This document shows, one piece after another, positions 50,062 through 59,953 of a DNA stretch of 64,000 nt. The DNA lies in assembly GCA_963837425.1 (NCBI GenBank), contig CAWINH010000002.1, positions 186,001 through 250,000 on the forward strand. Direction: 5' to 3'. This DNA is from CAWINH01 sp963837425 (lineage in GTDB: Bacteria; Chloroflexota; Limnocylindria; QHBO01). The position numbers and the translations under genes are program-made. The notes under the pieces are model-generated. The model had not been told where the DNA came from, did not search any database, and worked only from the letters and a program-made list of their open reading frames with translations. Each line of letters starts with the position of its first letter. Position 1 is the stretch's first letter.

Positions 50062-50855
50062 TGGTGGGGCCGATGCGCTGGGTCAGCGAGGCAAGGACGC
50101 TCCTCGATCGCCTCGTCGCCACCCAGGCCGACGCGGTCGAGGAGGCTGCCGGATGGTGCGCCGATGCGATCGCCGACGGCGGGCTCGTCCACCTGTTCGG
50201 CACCGGCCACTCCCGGATCCCGGTCGAGGAGATGTTCCCGCGCTATGGCTCGTACCCGGGTTTCCACCCGATCGTCGAGCTGTCGATGACGTTCCACACG
50301 CAGGTGGTCGGTGCGAACGGGCAGCGGCAGGCGATGTTCATCGAGCGCACCCCGGGGCTCGCGGAGCAGATCCTGGCGAACTTCGAGTTCGGCGCGCACG
50401 ACGTGCTGATCGTATTCTCGGCGAGCGGCCTCACCGCGGTGCCGGTCGAGATGGCGCGCGGGGCGCGGGTGCGCGGCCTGCGGGTCGTGGCGGTCACGTC
50501 GCGCGAGCAGTCGATGTCCGGCGAGCCGCAGCCCGAGGTCGGGACGCGGCTCCTCGACGAGGCGGACCTCGTCATCGATCTCTGCACCCCGCCCGCGGAC
50601 GCGCTGTGCGAGATCGACGGTCTCCCGACGCCGGTGGGTCCCGGCTCGACGATCGCCGCCGTGGCGATCGTGAATTCGCTCAAGGTGCGGACCGCCGAGC
50701 TGCTCGTGGCGCGCGGGGCCATGCCGCCGGTGCTGACCCGGGCGTCGGTCGTGGGCGAGGAGCGGTCGCGCGAGCTGTTCGAGGAGGCGTACCGCGAGCA
50801 CGCCCGGCGCTACGCGCGGGCGATCGGCGGCGAGCGCGGCGACGTCGACCCGTGA
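50061..50855 (+). CDS. SIS-domain protein (UPF0309-like sugar isomerase)
   Basis: The 264-residue protein has LVHLFGTGHSRIPVEEMFPRYGSYPGF, the phosphosugar-binding opening of UPF0309-type SIS proteins, then VLIVFSASGLTAVPVEMARGAR and VAVTSREQSM. Such proteins bind phosphosugars as isomerases, deaminases or binding proteins. Next to a ROK kinase and NagA, an amino-sugar phosphate is the natural guess. Confidence 0.85.
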   Translation: MVGPMRWVSEARTLLDRLVATQADAVEEAAGWCADAIADGGLVHLFGTGHSRIPVEEMFPRYGSYPGFHPIVELSMTFHTQVVGANGQRQAMFIERTPGLAEQILANFEFGAHDVLIVFSASGLTAVPVEMARGARVRGLRVVAVTSREQSMSGEPQPEVGTRLLDEADLVIDLCTPPADALCEIDGLPTPVGPGSTIAAVAIVNSLKVRTAELLVARGAMPPVLTRASVVGEERSRELFEEAYREHARRYARAIGGERGDVDP

Positions 50856-51755
50856 GCCACCTGGGCCTCGACCTTGGCGTCACGAACCTCAAGTGGGCCG
50901 TCGTCGAGCACGATGCCGACCGTTGGCGCGTCCTCGATCGCGGGCAGACGCCGACGCTCGCGGACGAAGGGGCCGATGCGGTCGTGGCACGGATGGTCGC
51001 GCTCGCCACGCGATGCCCGGGCGGGCCACGAGATCAGCTCGATCGGCGTCGGGGTGCCGGGCCTCTACGACCCGCCCAGCGGCGTGACCCGCGACCTCAT
51101 CAACATGCCGGGGCGCTGGATCAACCAGCCGGTCGGCGAGCAGATCGGCACCGCACTGGGCCTCCCGACGCGCCTGATCAACGACGCCCGCGCGTTCGGC
51201 CTCGCGGAGCTGCGGCTGGGTGCCGGCCACGGCGCGCGGTCGATGATCGGCCTGACCCTGGGGACCGGGGTCGGGGGCGTGGTGGCCGTGGACGGCGCGG
51301 TGCTCGAGGGCCACGACGGCACGGCCGGCGAGCTGGGGCACCAGACGATCGACCCCGACGGCCCGATCTGCTCGTGCGGCAACCATGGCTGCCTCGAGGT
51401 CTTCGCCCGCGCGGACCGCATCGCCGAGCTGTGCGGCACCTCGTCCGCCGAGGCTGCGGTCGCCGCGGCCCGCGGCGGCGACGAGCGGGCGCTCGCCGGA
51501 CTCGCCGAAGTCGGGCGCTGCCTCGGCATCGGCCTCGCGAACATGATCGTGGCGCTCACGCCGGATCGGGTCGTCCTCGGTGGCGGGGTCTCGGCCGCCG
51601 GCGAGCTGATCCTTGAGCCGATCCGTGACGAGCTGCGACGCCGGGTGCGGGTCACGGCGCTCGACGAGGTGGAGCTCTGCGTCGCCGAGCTGGGCACCTG
51701 GGCGGGCGCGATCGGTGCCGCGATCCATGGTGCGGAGGCATCGGCCCATGCCTGA
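50852..51755 (+). CDS. ROK-family sugar kinase, frame broken near 51020
   Basis: GTG 50852 opens LGLDLGVTNLKWAVVEHD, the phosphate-1 motif of ROK proteins. After ALATRCPG the frame shifts and resumes as ISSIGVGVPGLYDP, then ARAFGLAELRLG, GLTLGTGVGGVVAVDG, DGTAGELGHQTID and the zinc motif CSCGNHGCLEV. One base is wrong near 51020. The intact enzyme would be about 301 residues and phosphorylate a hexose or N-acetylhexosamine. It overlaps nagA by eight bases. Confidence 0.88.
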
Positions 51756-52860
51756 CGAGCTCGTCGGCCGCGTCGTGCTCGCCGAGGAGGTGGTCCCCGC
51801 GCGGATCGTCCTCGACGGCGAGCTGATCGCCGGAGTGGAGCCGGTCGAGGCGGGAGATCGTGGCCCGTTGCTGGCGCCCGGCTTCATCGACCTGCACGTC
51901 CATGGCTGGGGCGGCCACGCCGCGATGGAGGGCCGCTCTGCCCTGGACGGCATGGCCCGCGCGCTGCTGGCGCGTGGCGTCACCTCGTTCCTCCCGACCG
52001 CGGTGACCGCCTCGCTCGACGAGCTGCGGACCTGGGCCGGCGTCGTCCGCGCCTGGCTCCCCGAAGCGCCCGAAGATGGCGCGGCGCCGCTCGGTTTCGG
52101 CCTCGAAGGCCCGTTCCTGGCGCCGGAGCGCTGCGGCGCCCACGCGGCGGATCTCCTCCTGCGCCCGGCGGACGTGCCGCTCGCCGAGTTCACGAGCCTC
52201 GTCGACGGACTGCGGCTGATCCACGTCGCGCCCGAGCTGCCCGGCGCTCTTGAGCTCATCAGCTGGCTCGTGAAGCGCGGTGTGGTCGTCGCGCTGGGCC
52301 ACTCCGCCGCCACGCTGCAGGAGTCGCGCGCGGGCTACGCCGCAGGGGCCAGCTCGACGACCCATCTCTTCAACGCGATGAGCGGTGTCGTGCACCGCGA
52401 CCCGGGCCTGGCGGTGGCGGCGCTCACCGACGACGCGGTCGCCGTTGAGCTCATCGCCGATGGCGCCCACGTCGATCGGGCGCTGTGGCCGATCGTCTGG
52501 CGCTCCAAGCCGCCCGACCGCCTGCTGGTCGTCAGCGACGCGGTCTCGCTGGGGGGCACCGGTGACGGTCTAGCTCGGCTTGGCGGGCTGGAGATCGAGG
52601 TCCGCGGCGAGCGCTGCACGCTGGCCGGCAGCGACGTCCTGGCCGGGTCGGTGATCGCGCTTGACAGCGCGGTCCGCAACCTCGCGAGAGCCGGACTGCC
52701 GCTGCCGGCGGCGGTCGCCGCGGCGAGCTCGAATCCCGCGAGGCTGCTCGGCCTCGAGGACCGCGGCAGGATCGCCGAGGGTCTTCGCGCGGACATCGTG
52801 GAGCTCGACGACGAGCTCGAGGTCATTGGCGTCATCCGCGAGGGGCGGCGGATCGCCTGA
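51748..52860 (+). CDS. nagA: N-acetylglucosamine-6-phosphate deacetylase
   Basis: The 370-residue amidohydrolase has DLHVHGWGGHAAMEG, the metal-ligand Glu in LEGPFLAPERCGAH, histidines in VALGHSAATLQES and TTHLFNAMS, and the catalytic Asp in LLVVSDAVSLGG. It removes acetate from GlcNAc-6-P or a related N-acetyl sugar phosphate. The context with a ROK kinase and SIS isomerase supports an amino-sugar pathway. Confidence 0.9.
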   Translation: MPDELVGRVVLAEEVVPARIVLDGELIAGVEPVEAGDRGPLLAPGFIDLHVHGWGGHAAMEGRSALDGMARALLARGVTSFLPTAVTASLDELRTWAGVVRAWLPEAPEDGAAPLGFGLEGPFLAPERCGAHAADLLLRPADVPLAEFTSLVDGLRLIHVAPELPGALELISWLVKRGVVVALGHSAATLQESRAGYAAGASSTTHLFNAMSGVVHRDPGLAVAALTDDAVAVELIADGAHVDRALWPIVWRSKPPDRLLVVSDAVSLGGTGDGLARLGGLEIEVRGERCTLAGSDVLAGSVIALDSAVRNLARAGLPLPAAVAAASSNPARLLGLEDRGRIAEGLRADIVELDDELEVIGVIREGRRIA

Positions 52861-52883
52861 GCCCGGTGTGCGATGCTTCGCCC

Positions 52884-53628
52884 ATGGCGGAGCAGCGGAC
52901 GGCCATCGTCACCGGTGCCGCCTCGGGGATCGGGGCAGCGGTGCGCGCGCGGCTGGCCGGCGCCGGCTGGCGGGTGATCGGCCTCGATCGGTCCCCGGGC
53001 GTCGAGGTGACCGGCGATGCCGCCGACCCGGACGCGCTCGGAGCCGCCCTGTCCCGGGCCGGCGACCGGCTCGACGCGCTCGTCTGCTCTGCCGGCCTGC
53101 CGCCGACAGGCCCGTGGGAGCTTCGCGACGCGTGGGACGAGGTCCTGCGCGTCAACCTCACCGCCCCGTTCGAGGCGTTCAGGGCCTGCCACCCGGCGCT
53201 CGCCGCAGGCGCGAGGCGCGGCCGTCTTCATCGGCAGCATCGTGGGGGCCGCCGAGGGGTCGCGCCGCTCCCCGGCGTACGCGGCGTCGAAGGCCGGACT
53301 CGAGGGGATGGCGCGTTCGCTCGCGCTCGTCGCGGCCGAGGACGGCATCCGCGTCAACGTCGTCGGGGCCGGGGCGGTGAACACGCCGTTCGACGACTTC
53401 CTGGCGCCTCCCGCGGACCGGCCCGATGTGCCCCTGGGACGGATGGCGGACCCCGACGAGATCGCGGCGGTCGTCGAGTTCCTGCTCGGCGACGGGGCGA
53501 CGTATGTCACCGGGGCGGTGTGGCGGGTCGACGGCGGACGGACGGTGCAGCCCGGGCATCGACCTCCGACCGGCCTGGGTCGAGGGGGCCGTGTTGACAG
53601 CCGTGCTACGCTCCGCGGCCTCAGATGA
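52884..53628 (+). CDS. Short-chain dehydrogenase, frame broken near 53215
   Basis: The first part has IVTGAASGIGAAVRARLAG and LDALVCSAGLPP; after the break near 53215 the second part has FIGSIVGAAEGSRRSPAYAASKAGLEGMARSLAL and IRVNVVGAGAVNTPF. Inserting one C in GGCGCGAGG restores a single frame. The intact protein has about 235 residues before the usual VDGG end. GATGCT lies 6 bases before the ATG, so it may have its own leaderless start, 23 bases after nagA. Confidence 0.82.
53607..53612 (+). promoter_or_regulatory. Candidate -10 box TACGCT for the aro operon
   Basis: TACGCT lies near the end of the SDR frame, about 95 bases before the leader terminator and 168 before aroF. A TTGACA at 53594 is too close to act as its -35. 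Confidence 0.35.
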
Positions 53629-53737
53629 ACCGCATTCCGGTTTTACGCCTAGCGGGTACGAGGCAGGCGAGTAGATCTCGCCGGCAGAGGCACTCGTGCC
53701 CGCGAACGCAGTGGTCCGCAAGGACGCTGCGTTTTTT
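53628..53737 (+). promoter_or_regulatory. aroF: Structured leader of the aro operon, candidate attenuator
   Basis: Four hairpins follow one another: AACCG/CGGTT (53628-53642), GGCGAG/CTCGCC with loop TAGAT (53666-53682), GGCA/TGCC (53689-53700) and the terminator at 53705. aroF starts 43 bases after the terminator and no promoter is visible between, so transcripts must read through it. The pattern fits transcription attenuation of aromatic amino acid synthesis. No T-box sequence was found. Confidence 0.55.
53705..53737 (+). terminator. Intrinsic terminator in the aroF leader
   Basis: AACGCAG pairs with CTGCGTT, then GTCC with GGAC across a GCAA tetraloop, and six T residues follow. It is the clearest Rho-independent terminator in the window. 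It either ends the sugar operon or, more likely, conditionally stops transcription into aroF. Confidence 0.85.
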
Positions 53738-53779
53738 GTTGCCCGCGGGGCGCGGGCCCGCGGGAAGAGGACCGAACGG

Positions 53780-55112
53780 ATGATCGTGGTGATGTCTCCA
53801 TCGGCGACGAGGGCGGACGTGCAGACCGTGCGCCGCACGATCGAGGAACATGGGCTGCAGGCCTTCGTTAGCAGCGGCCAGGAACGGACCGTCATCGGTG
53901 TCGTGGGCAGCGACGTCGAGCGCGTGGCCAACATCGGCGGCCTGGAGGGCGTGGAGCAGGTGATCCGCGTCACGAACCCCTACAAGCTGGCCAGCGTGGA
54001 GCACCACCCGGAGCGGACCCGGGTCACGGTGGGCGACGTGCCCATCGGCCTCGGCGAGGACCTGGTGGTGGTCGGCGGGCCTTGCAGCGTGGAGTCAGCG
54101 GGAGATGCTGCTCGAGACCGCGCGCTGGGTTCGGCACGAGGGCGCCCGCATGCTGCGAGGCGGCGCGTACAAGCCTCGCACCTCGCCCTACGCGTTCCAG
54201 GGGCTCGGCCCGCCCGCGCTCGAGATGCTGGCAGCCGCACGGGACGAGACGGGACTGCCGGTCGTCTCCGAGGTGACCGATGCCGCGGACGTCGAGCTCT
54301 TCGAGCGCCACGTGGACGTCCTGCAGGTTGGCAGCCGCAACATGCACAACTTCGTCCTGCTGCGGGCTGTCGGCCAGTCCCGGCACCCGGTCCTGCTGAA
54401 GCGCGGCTTCGGCGCCACGATCGAGGAGTGGCTGATGGCGGCCGAGTACGTCATGTCGTCCGGCAACAGCAACGTCATCCTCTGCGAGCGCGGGATCCGG
54501 ACCTTCGAGACCGCCACGCGCAACACGCTCGACCTCTCGGCGGTGCCGGTGCTGCGTGGCAGGACGCACCTGCCGATCATGGTCGATCCGTCGCACGGCA
54601 CCGGGCAGCGCGAGCTGGTGGGGCCGATGGCGCTCGCCGCCGCGGCCGTCGGCGCCGATGGGCTGCTCATCGAGGTGCATCCCGACCCGCCGAGCGCCCT
54701 CTCGGATGGCGATCAGTCGCTCGGATTCGGCGAGTTCGGGGCCTTGATGGACGAGCTGCGCCGGATGCAGCTGCTTCGCGCAGCGTCGACGCACCGCGCG
54801 CCCCCGAGCGCACCCCCGCGGGCACCGATCCGCGCGCTGCGTCGGAAGATCGACGAGGTCGACGCGTCGCTCGCGTCCCTCGTCCAGCAACGGGCCGCGC
54901 TGGCCCTCGAGGTGGAGCGCGCGCGCGACGGGCAATCTCACGGGCACGACGTGCGTCGAGAGCGGGAGCTCCTGGAACGGGCGGCCGGCGAGGGAGGCGG
55001 GCCCCTCGCGCCGGAGGAGATGAGACTGATCTTCGGCGCGATCCTGCGGGCCTCGCGGGCAACCCAGCGGCGCGAGGCGGAGGCGGCGCTCCAGCGCCGG
55101 CGCGGGGCGTGA
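53780..55112 (+). CDS. aroF: DAHP synthase fused to a C-terminal chorismate mutase, frame broken near 54100
   Basis: The N-terminal part has the ferredoxin-like region of type I-beta enzymes (MIVVMSPSATRADV, ERTVIGVVG) and GGPCSVES. One missing base near 54100 changes frame, after which GGAYKPRTSPYAFQGLG, KRGFGATIEEWL and VDPSHGTG complete the barrel. From about residue 345 an AroQ-type chorismate mutase follows (RALRRKIDEVDASLASLVQQRAALALEVE). The fusion joins the first step of the pathway to the branch towards Phe and Tyr, often a feedback arrangement. ATG 53780 follows GGAAGAGG. Confidence 0.88.
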
Positions 55113-56416
55113 GCCTGCTCGCCGGCGCAGGCGTGCAGCGCGCCGCTGCCCTTCGCGGTCGGCTGCGGCTGCCGTCCGACAAGTCGGTCGCGCATCGGGC
55201 TCTCATCGCGAACGCACTGGCGGGCGGCCCGGCCGAGGTTCGGCTGCGGCAGCCCGGCGCCGACGTGCGGAGCACGCTGCGTGCCCTCCGCCGCCTCGGG
55301 GCGGAAGTGGCAGAGGCGCCCGGCGAAGACGGCGGCGTGCGGCTGACGCTCACCGGCCGGCCCGCGGTGTCGGGGCTCACGCTCGACTGCAGCAACTCGG
55401 GGACGACGCTGCGCCTCCTCGCCGGCGCGCTCGCCGGGCTGGGGCTGCCGGCGACCCTCGACGGTGACGCATCGCTGCGCGGCCGTCCGATGGAGCGGCT
55501 GGCGCTGCCGCTGCGAGCGATGGGTGCACGGGTGCGGACGACCGACGGGCGTGCGCCGGTGGCGGTGGACGGTCATCCACCGCTGCGCGCGGTCGAGCAC
55601 CGGCTGCCCGTGGCGAGCGCCCAGCTCATCGGCGCCGTCGCGTTCGCCGCGCTCGCCGCCGAGGGCGAAACTCGAATCGTGTCTCCGGGCCAGACCCGCG
55701 ACCACACCGAGCGGCTGCTGGCCTGGATGGGGGTCGGCATCGTACGCGACGGGGCGGTCACCACCGTGCGCGGGCCAGCTACGCTCCAGGCGCGCTCGAT
55801 CACTGTTCCCGGGGACCCCTCCGCCGCCACGCCCTGGCTCGTGGCCGCCACGGTTCACCCTGACGCCGACCTCAACCTCGACGACGTCGGCCTCAACCCG
55901 ACGCGCCTGGCGGCGATCGACGTGCTCCGTGAGATGGGCGCGCAAATCGAGGTCGAAGAGCGACCTGCGGACGGGCCGGAACCGCTGGGAGCGATCTCGG
56001 TGCGCAGTGCCGATCGGCTGCAGGCCGTCTCGATCCGCGGCGCGCGGGCTGCGGGCCTCATCGACGAGCTGCCGGCGCTCGCGGTGGCCATGGCCGCCGC
56101 GACTGGGACGAGCGAGCTGCGCGATGCGGAGGAGTTGCGAGTCAAGGAGTCGGACCGGATCAGCGCCATGGTCGCGGGGCTCGCTGCGATCGGTGCCCGG
56201 GTGGAGGAGCTTCCGGACGGCTGGCGCATCGCGGCCGGCTCGCCGTGCGACGCGGAGATCGTCACCGGTGGCGACCACCGGGTCGCGATTGCCTTCGCGA
56301 TCGCCGCCGCCGTCGGCGTGGCAGGGGAGGTGCGGCTGGACGACCCGGCGTGCGTATCGGTCTCGTATCCGGGCTTCTGGGAAGACATGGCCAGGGTTGC
56401 GGGGACCGGCTCATGA
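55109..56416 (+). CDS. aroA: EPSP synthase (3-phosphoshikimate 1-carboxyvinyltransferase)
   Basis: The 435-residue enzyme joins PEP to shikimate 3-phosphate. Motifs are LPSDKSVAHRALIAN, LDCSNSGTTLRLLAG, LRGRPMERLALPL, PGDPSAATPWLVAA and LRVKESDRISAM. The usual glycine-rich LPxSKS loop reads LPSDKS, and NSGTT has an intact Gly, as in glyphosate-sensitive enzymes. GTG 55109 overlaps the aroF stop. No frame problem is seen. Confidence 0.94.
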   Translation: MSLLAGAGVQRAAALRGRLRLPSDKSVAHRALIANALAGGPAEVRLRQPGADVRSTLRALRRLGAEVAEAPGEDGGVRLTLTGRPAVSGLTLDCSNSGTTLRLLAGALAGLGLPATLDGDASLRGRPMERLALPLRAMGARVRTTDGRAPVAVDGHPPLRAVEHRLPVASAQLIGAVAFAALAAEGETRIVSPGQTRDHTERLLAWMGVGIVRDGAVTTVRGPATLQARSITVPGDPSAATPWLVAATVHPDADLNLDDVGLNPTRLAAIDVLREMGAQIEVEERPADGPEPLGAISVRSADRLQAVSIRGARAAGLIDELPALAVAMAAATGTSELRDAEELRVKESDRISAMVAGLAAIGARVEELPDGWRIAAGSPCDAEIVTGGDHRVAIAFAIAAAVGVAGEVRLDDPACVSVSYPGFWEDMARVAGTGS

Positions 56417-57604
56417 GGCGCCTGCGCCTGCTCACCGCCGGCGAGTCGCACGGCCCGTCGCTGAGCGGCATCCTCGAGGGCCTGCCCGCCGGCCTCCGCG
56501 TCTCCACGCGCCTCGTGGATCTGGACCTGCGCCGCCGCCAGCACGGGTACGGGAGCGGGCGCCGGATGCAGATCGAGCGCGACCGGGTGACGTGGACCGC
56601 GGGCATCCGCTACGGACGCACGCTCGGCTCGCCGGTGGGGTTCAGCGTCGAGAACCGCGACTGGGTCAACTGGGCGGATCGGATGTCGGTGGAGCCGATT
56701 CCTGCCGGGCGCCGCCCGAAGCGCATCACCCGCGCCCGGCCCGGTCATGTCGACCTCGCAGGCGCCCTGAAGTACGACACGCACGACATTCGCGACGTTC
56801 TCGAGCGGGCCTCGGCCCGTTCGACTGTGGCCCGCGCCGTGGCCGGATCGCTGGCACGCCAGCTTCTCGGCGCCTGCGGGGCGCGGATCTGGAGTTTCGT
56901 GGACCAGCTGGGACCGATCCGCGCCTTCCCGGACGCGGATGAGCCGCTCGCGCAGCATCCCCGAGGGCTGGTTCGACCATGACCTCCGCGACCCGTCGGC
57001 GCTGCGCTGCCCGGACCCCGAGGCGGAGCGCGCCATGCTGGCGGCGATCGACGCGGTGCGTGATGCCGGCGACTCCATCGGCGGATCGTTCGTGGTCGTC
57101 GCCGAGGGCCTGCCACCCGGGCTCGGCTCGTCCGCCGAATGGGACACGCGCCTCGACGGCCGGCTCGCCGCTGCGGCCATGGCGATCCCGGCCGCGAAGG
57201 GCGTGGAGATCGGCCTCGGCTTCGGGGTGGTGTCGCGTCGCGGGAGCCAGGTCCACGACGTGGTGGATGCGACGGCGCCTGGCTGGGGCCGGCTCACGAA
57301 CCACGCTGGGGGGATCGAGGGCGGTATCAGCAACGGCGAGCCGATCGTGGTGCGGGTGGCGATCAAGCCGATCTCCACCCTGCGCAGCCCGCTGCCCAGT
57401 GTCGACCTGGCGAGCGGGGAGGTGGGGCGGGCGCACATCGAGCGCAGCGACGTCACGATCCTGCCCCGCGCCGGGGTGGTCGGCGAGTCGATGGTCGCCC
57501 TCGTCCTCGCCGACGCGCTGCTCACCAGCTTCGGCGGCGACGCGATGAGCGACCTGCGGGCAGCGGTCCGTCGTCGCCGGCGGCGTGCAGCAGGGCCGCG
57601 CTGA
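56413..57604 (+). CDS. aroC: Chorismate synthase, frame broken near 56955
   Basis: The first frame holds TAGESHGPSLSGILEGLPAGL, GRRMQIERDRVTWTAGIRYG, SPVGFSVENRDW and RPGHVDLAGALKYDTHDIRDVLERASARST, the FMN and EPSP site motifs. Near 56955 the frame shifts and continues with IGGSFVVVAEGLPPGLGS and HAGGIEGGISNGEPIVVRVAIKP. A CCCC run at the break supports a base error. The intact enzyme would be about 397 residues and convert EPSP to chorismate using reduced flavin. Confidence 0.9.
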
Positions 57605-58368
57605 TGCTGCGGCGCGTCGTTCTGCTGGGACAGGGCATCGGATATTCGGCCTCGCCGCCGATCCACAACGCCGCCTTCGCGGAGCTGGGTCTGCCCTGGT
57701 GCTACGAGCTGCGCGACCTCCCCGCGGACGAGCTGCCGGCCGTCCTGGCGGAGCTGCGCCGGGGAGAGCTGTCCGGCGCGAACGTGACGCAGCCCCACAA
57801 GGCCGCCGTCATCTTGCTGCTCGAGGAGCTGACGCCCGCCGCCCGGCGGGTGGGCGCGGTGAACACGATCGTTCACCGCGAGGGACGCCTCGTGGGCGAC
57901 ACCACCGACCTCGCCGGCCTGGCCGCGGAGATCGCGGATCTCGGCCGCTTCGAGCGGGCCGTGGTGCTGGGACGGGGTGGCGCGGCGCGGACCGCAGCCG
58001 CCGCGCTCGCCGACGCCGGCACGGATGCCCGGCTGGTGGCCCGCGACGAGTGGCCCAAGTTGCCCGCCCTGCTGGCGCGAGCGGACCTGCTGATCAACGC
58101 CACCCCGATCGGCACGGCGGAGGATGTCTCGCCGATCCCGGCCGGCCTCCTGCGCCCGGACCTCACCGTGCTGGACCTCGTCTACCGGCCGAGCCCAACC
58201 CGGCTCGTGCGCGAGGCGCGCGCGGCCGGGTCGCCGGCGCGGGCCGGGGGCGGCCTCCTCCTCCGCCAGGCGGCGCTGAGCTTCTCCGCCTGGACCAATC
58301 TCGTGCCACCCATCGAGGCCATGCGCCGGGCTCTTCACAGCGAGCTGGGGGCCGATGCCGATGCCTGA
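57604..58368 (+). CDS. aroE: Shikimate dehydrogenase
   Basis: The 254-residue protein has GIGYSASPPIHNAAFAELGL (shikimate binding), the catalytic Lys in NVTQPHKAAVI, the Asp in GDTTDLAGL and a cofactor motif LGRGGAARTAAAAL. It reduces 3-dehydroshikimate to shikimate with NADPH. Its start overlaps the aroC stop (TGATG), and its end overlaps the aroK start by 14 bases. Confidence 0.92.
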   Translation: MLRRVVLLGQGIGYSASPPIHNAAFAELGLPWCYELRDLPADELPAVLAELRRGELSGANVTQPHKAAVILLLEELTPAARRVGAVNTIVHREGRLVGDTTDLAGLAAEIADLGRFERAVVLGRGGAARTAAAALADAGTDARLVARDEWPKLPALLARADLLINATPIGTAEDVSPIPAGLLRPDLTVLDLVYRPSPTRLVREARAAGSPARAGGGLLLRQAALSFSAWTNLVPPIEAMRRALHSELGADADA

Positions 58369-59950
58369 TGCAGGGGCCGGCGTCGTCCTGGTGGGCCTGC
58401 CGGGGAGCGGGAAGACGACCGTGGGGCGCATCCTCGCCGCGCGGCGCGGAGCACCGTTCAGGGATATGGACGAGCTCATCGCGCGCCTGACCGGCGTCCC
58501 GGCCGCCGCGTACCTGAGCGAACGCGGGGAACGGGCCTTCCGTGACGTCGAGCGCGCCGCACTCCGCGAGGCGTGCGCCGAACCCGACGCCGTGGTGGCG
58601 ACCGGCGGCGGCGCCCTCGATGACCCACTGAACCGCTGGCGCCTGTGGTCACATGGGCGGGCCGCCTGGCTCCAGGCCCCCGTCCCGACGCTCCTTGCCC
58701 GTCTGGCCGCGGACGCGACGCCCAGGCCGCTGCTCGCGGCGGACCCAGCGGCGCGCCTCGCCGAGCTCGCCACCCGACGAGACCCCTGCTACCGGGCGGC
58801 GGACCTGCGGGTGGATGCCGGTCCCGGGCCGGGCGAGGTCGCCGACGCGGTGGAGCGCGCGCTCGCGACGCGGGCGACCGGGCGTCGTCTTTTCGACGGC
58901 CGGGTGCCTCGCCATCACCCGATCGGACCGGCGGAGGGGCGCGTGATCCTCGGCACCGAGCTGGGCGGTGCGCTGGCCGAGGTCGTCGCGGACGATCGGC
59001 GGGGTGGCGGCGTTCGTGGCCGATCCGCGGGCTCCCGCGGCGCTCTCCGGCATGCGCGCGGCGCGGCGCCTCGAGGTTCCCGGCGGCGAGCGGGTCAAGC
59101 GGCCGCGCAGCCTCGAACGGATTCTCGCCTGGCTGTCGGCCGAGAGAGCCGAGCGCGGCGACCCGCTGGTGGGTGTCGGCGGCGGGACCGTGACCGACCT
59201 GGTCGGCCTGGCCGCCGCGCTCTACATGCGGGGCGTGCCATACGTCGCGGTACCGACGACCTGGCTCGGGCAGACGGACGCCGCACTCGGCGGCAAGGTG
59301 GCCATAGACCTGCCGCGGGCGAAGAACATGGTCGGCGCCTTCTGGCCGGCGTGGGCCGTGGTGGCCGACATCACGGCCCTCCGAACGCTGCCGGCGGCCC
59401 GCCTGCGCGACGGGATGGCTGAGGCGATCAAGGCGGCGATCATCGGCGACGATGAGCTGTGGCGGCTGATCGGGGAACGGGGGCCCGGCGCCCTGCGTGA
59501 CGACGAGGCGGCCCGCTACGCGATCACCGAGCGCGCGGCGCGGGTCAAGCTCGGCATCGTCGCGAGCGACCCCTTCGAGCGGAGCGAACGGCGCCAGCTC
59601 AACCTCGGCCATACCGTGGGTCACGCCCTCGAGGTGGCGAGTGGCTATCGCCTGCCTCACGGCTCGGCCGTGGCGCTCGGGCTCCGGGCGGCGGCGGACC
59701 TCGCGGCCGGCCGCGGTGCCGATCCGGCCCTCGCCCCGTCCCTTGACGAAATGCTCCATCGAGCTCGGCTACCGGCTTCGTCGGCGCATCGACATCGGCG
59801 CCGTCCGGGACGCCATGGCCGGCGACAAGAAGCGCGTGGGTGGGCGCCAGCGCTGGTTGCTGCCGGTCCGCATCGGCGAGGTGGTCGGAGGCCGATGACC
59901 TGACCGACGCCGAGGTGACGTCGGCGCTGCGCGTCATCGCGGAGGCCTGA
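58355..59950 (+). CDS. aroK: Shikimate kinase fused to 3-dehydroquinate synthase (AroK-AroB), three frame breaks
   Basis: Residues 1-175 are shikimate kinase, with P-loop VGLPGSGKTTVGRIL, RDMDELIARLTG and ATGGGALDD. The AroB domain begins near RVPRHHPIGPAEGRVILG and has VGVGGGTVTDLVGLAAALYMRG, TTWLGQTDAALGGKVAID and the metal site NLGHTVGHALE. Frame breaks near 58990 (a G missing in CGGGGTGG), 59755 and 59885 (an extra G) split AroB. The final frame ends VTSALRVIAEA at 59950. The joined protein would be about 530 residues and perform two non-adjacent steps of the pathway. Confidence 0.87.
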
Positions 59951-59953
59951 GCC

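Noticed and set aside
53628..53737. T-box or trp-type leader with aromatic codons
   Set aside because: No GGTGGNACCGCG element is present, the leader is too short, and the possible leader peptide contains only single Trp and Phe codons.
55855..58773. 972-codon open frame on the minus strand across aroA, aroC and aroE
   Set aside because: It is an antisense shadow caused by high GC; the protein has no coherent domain and the plus strand holds clear enzymes.
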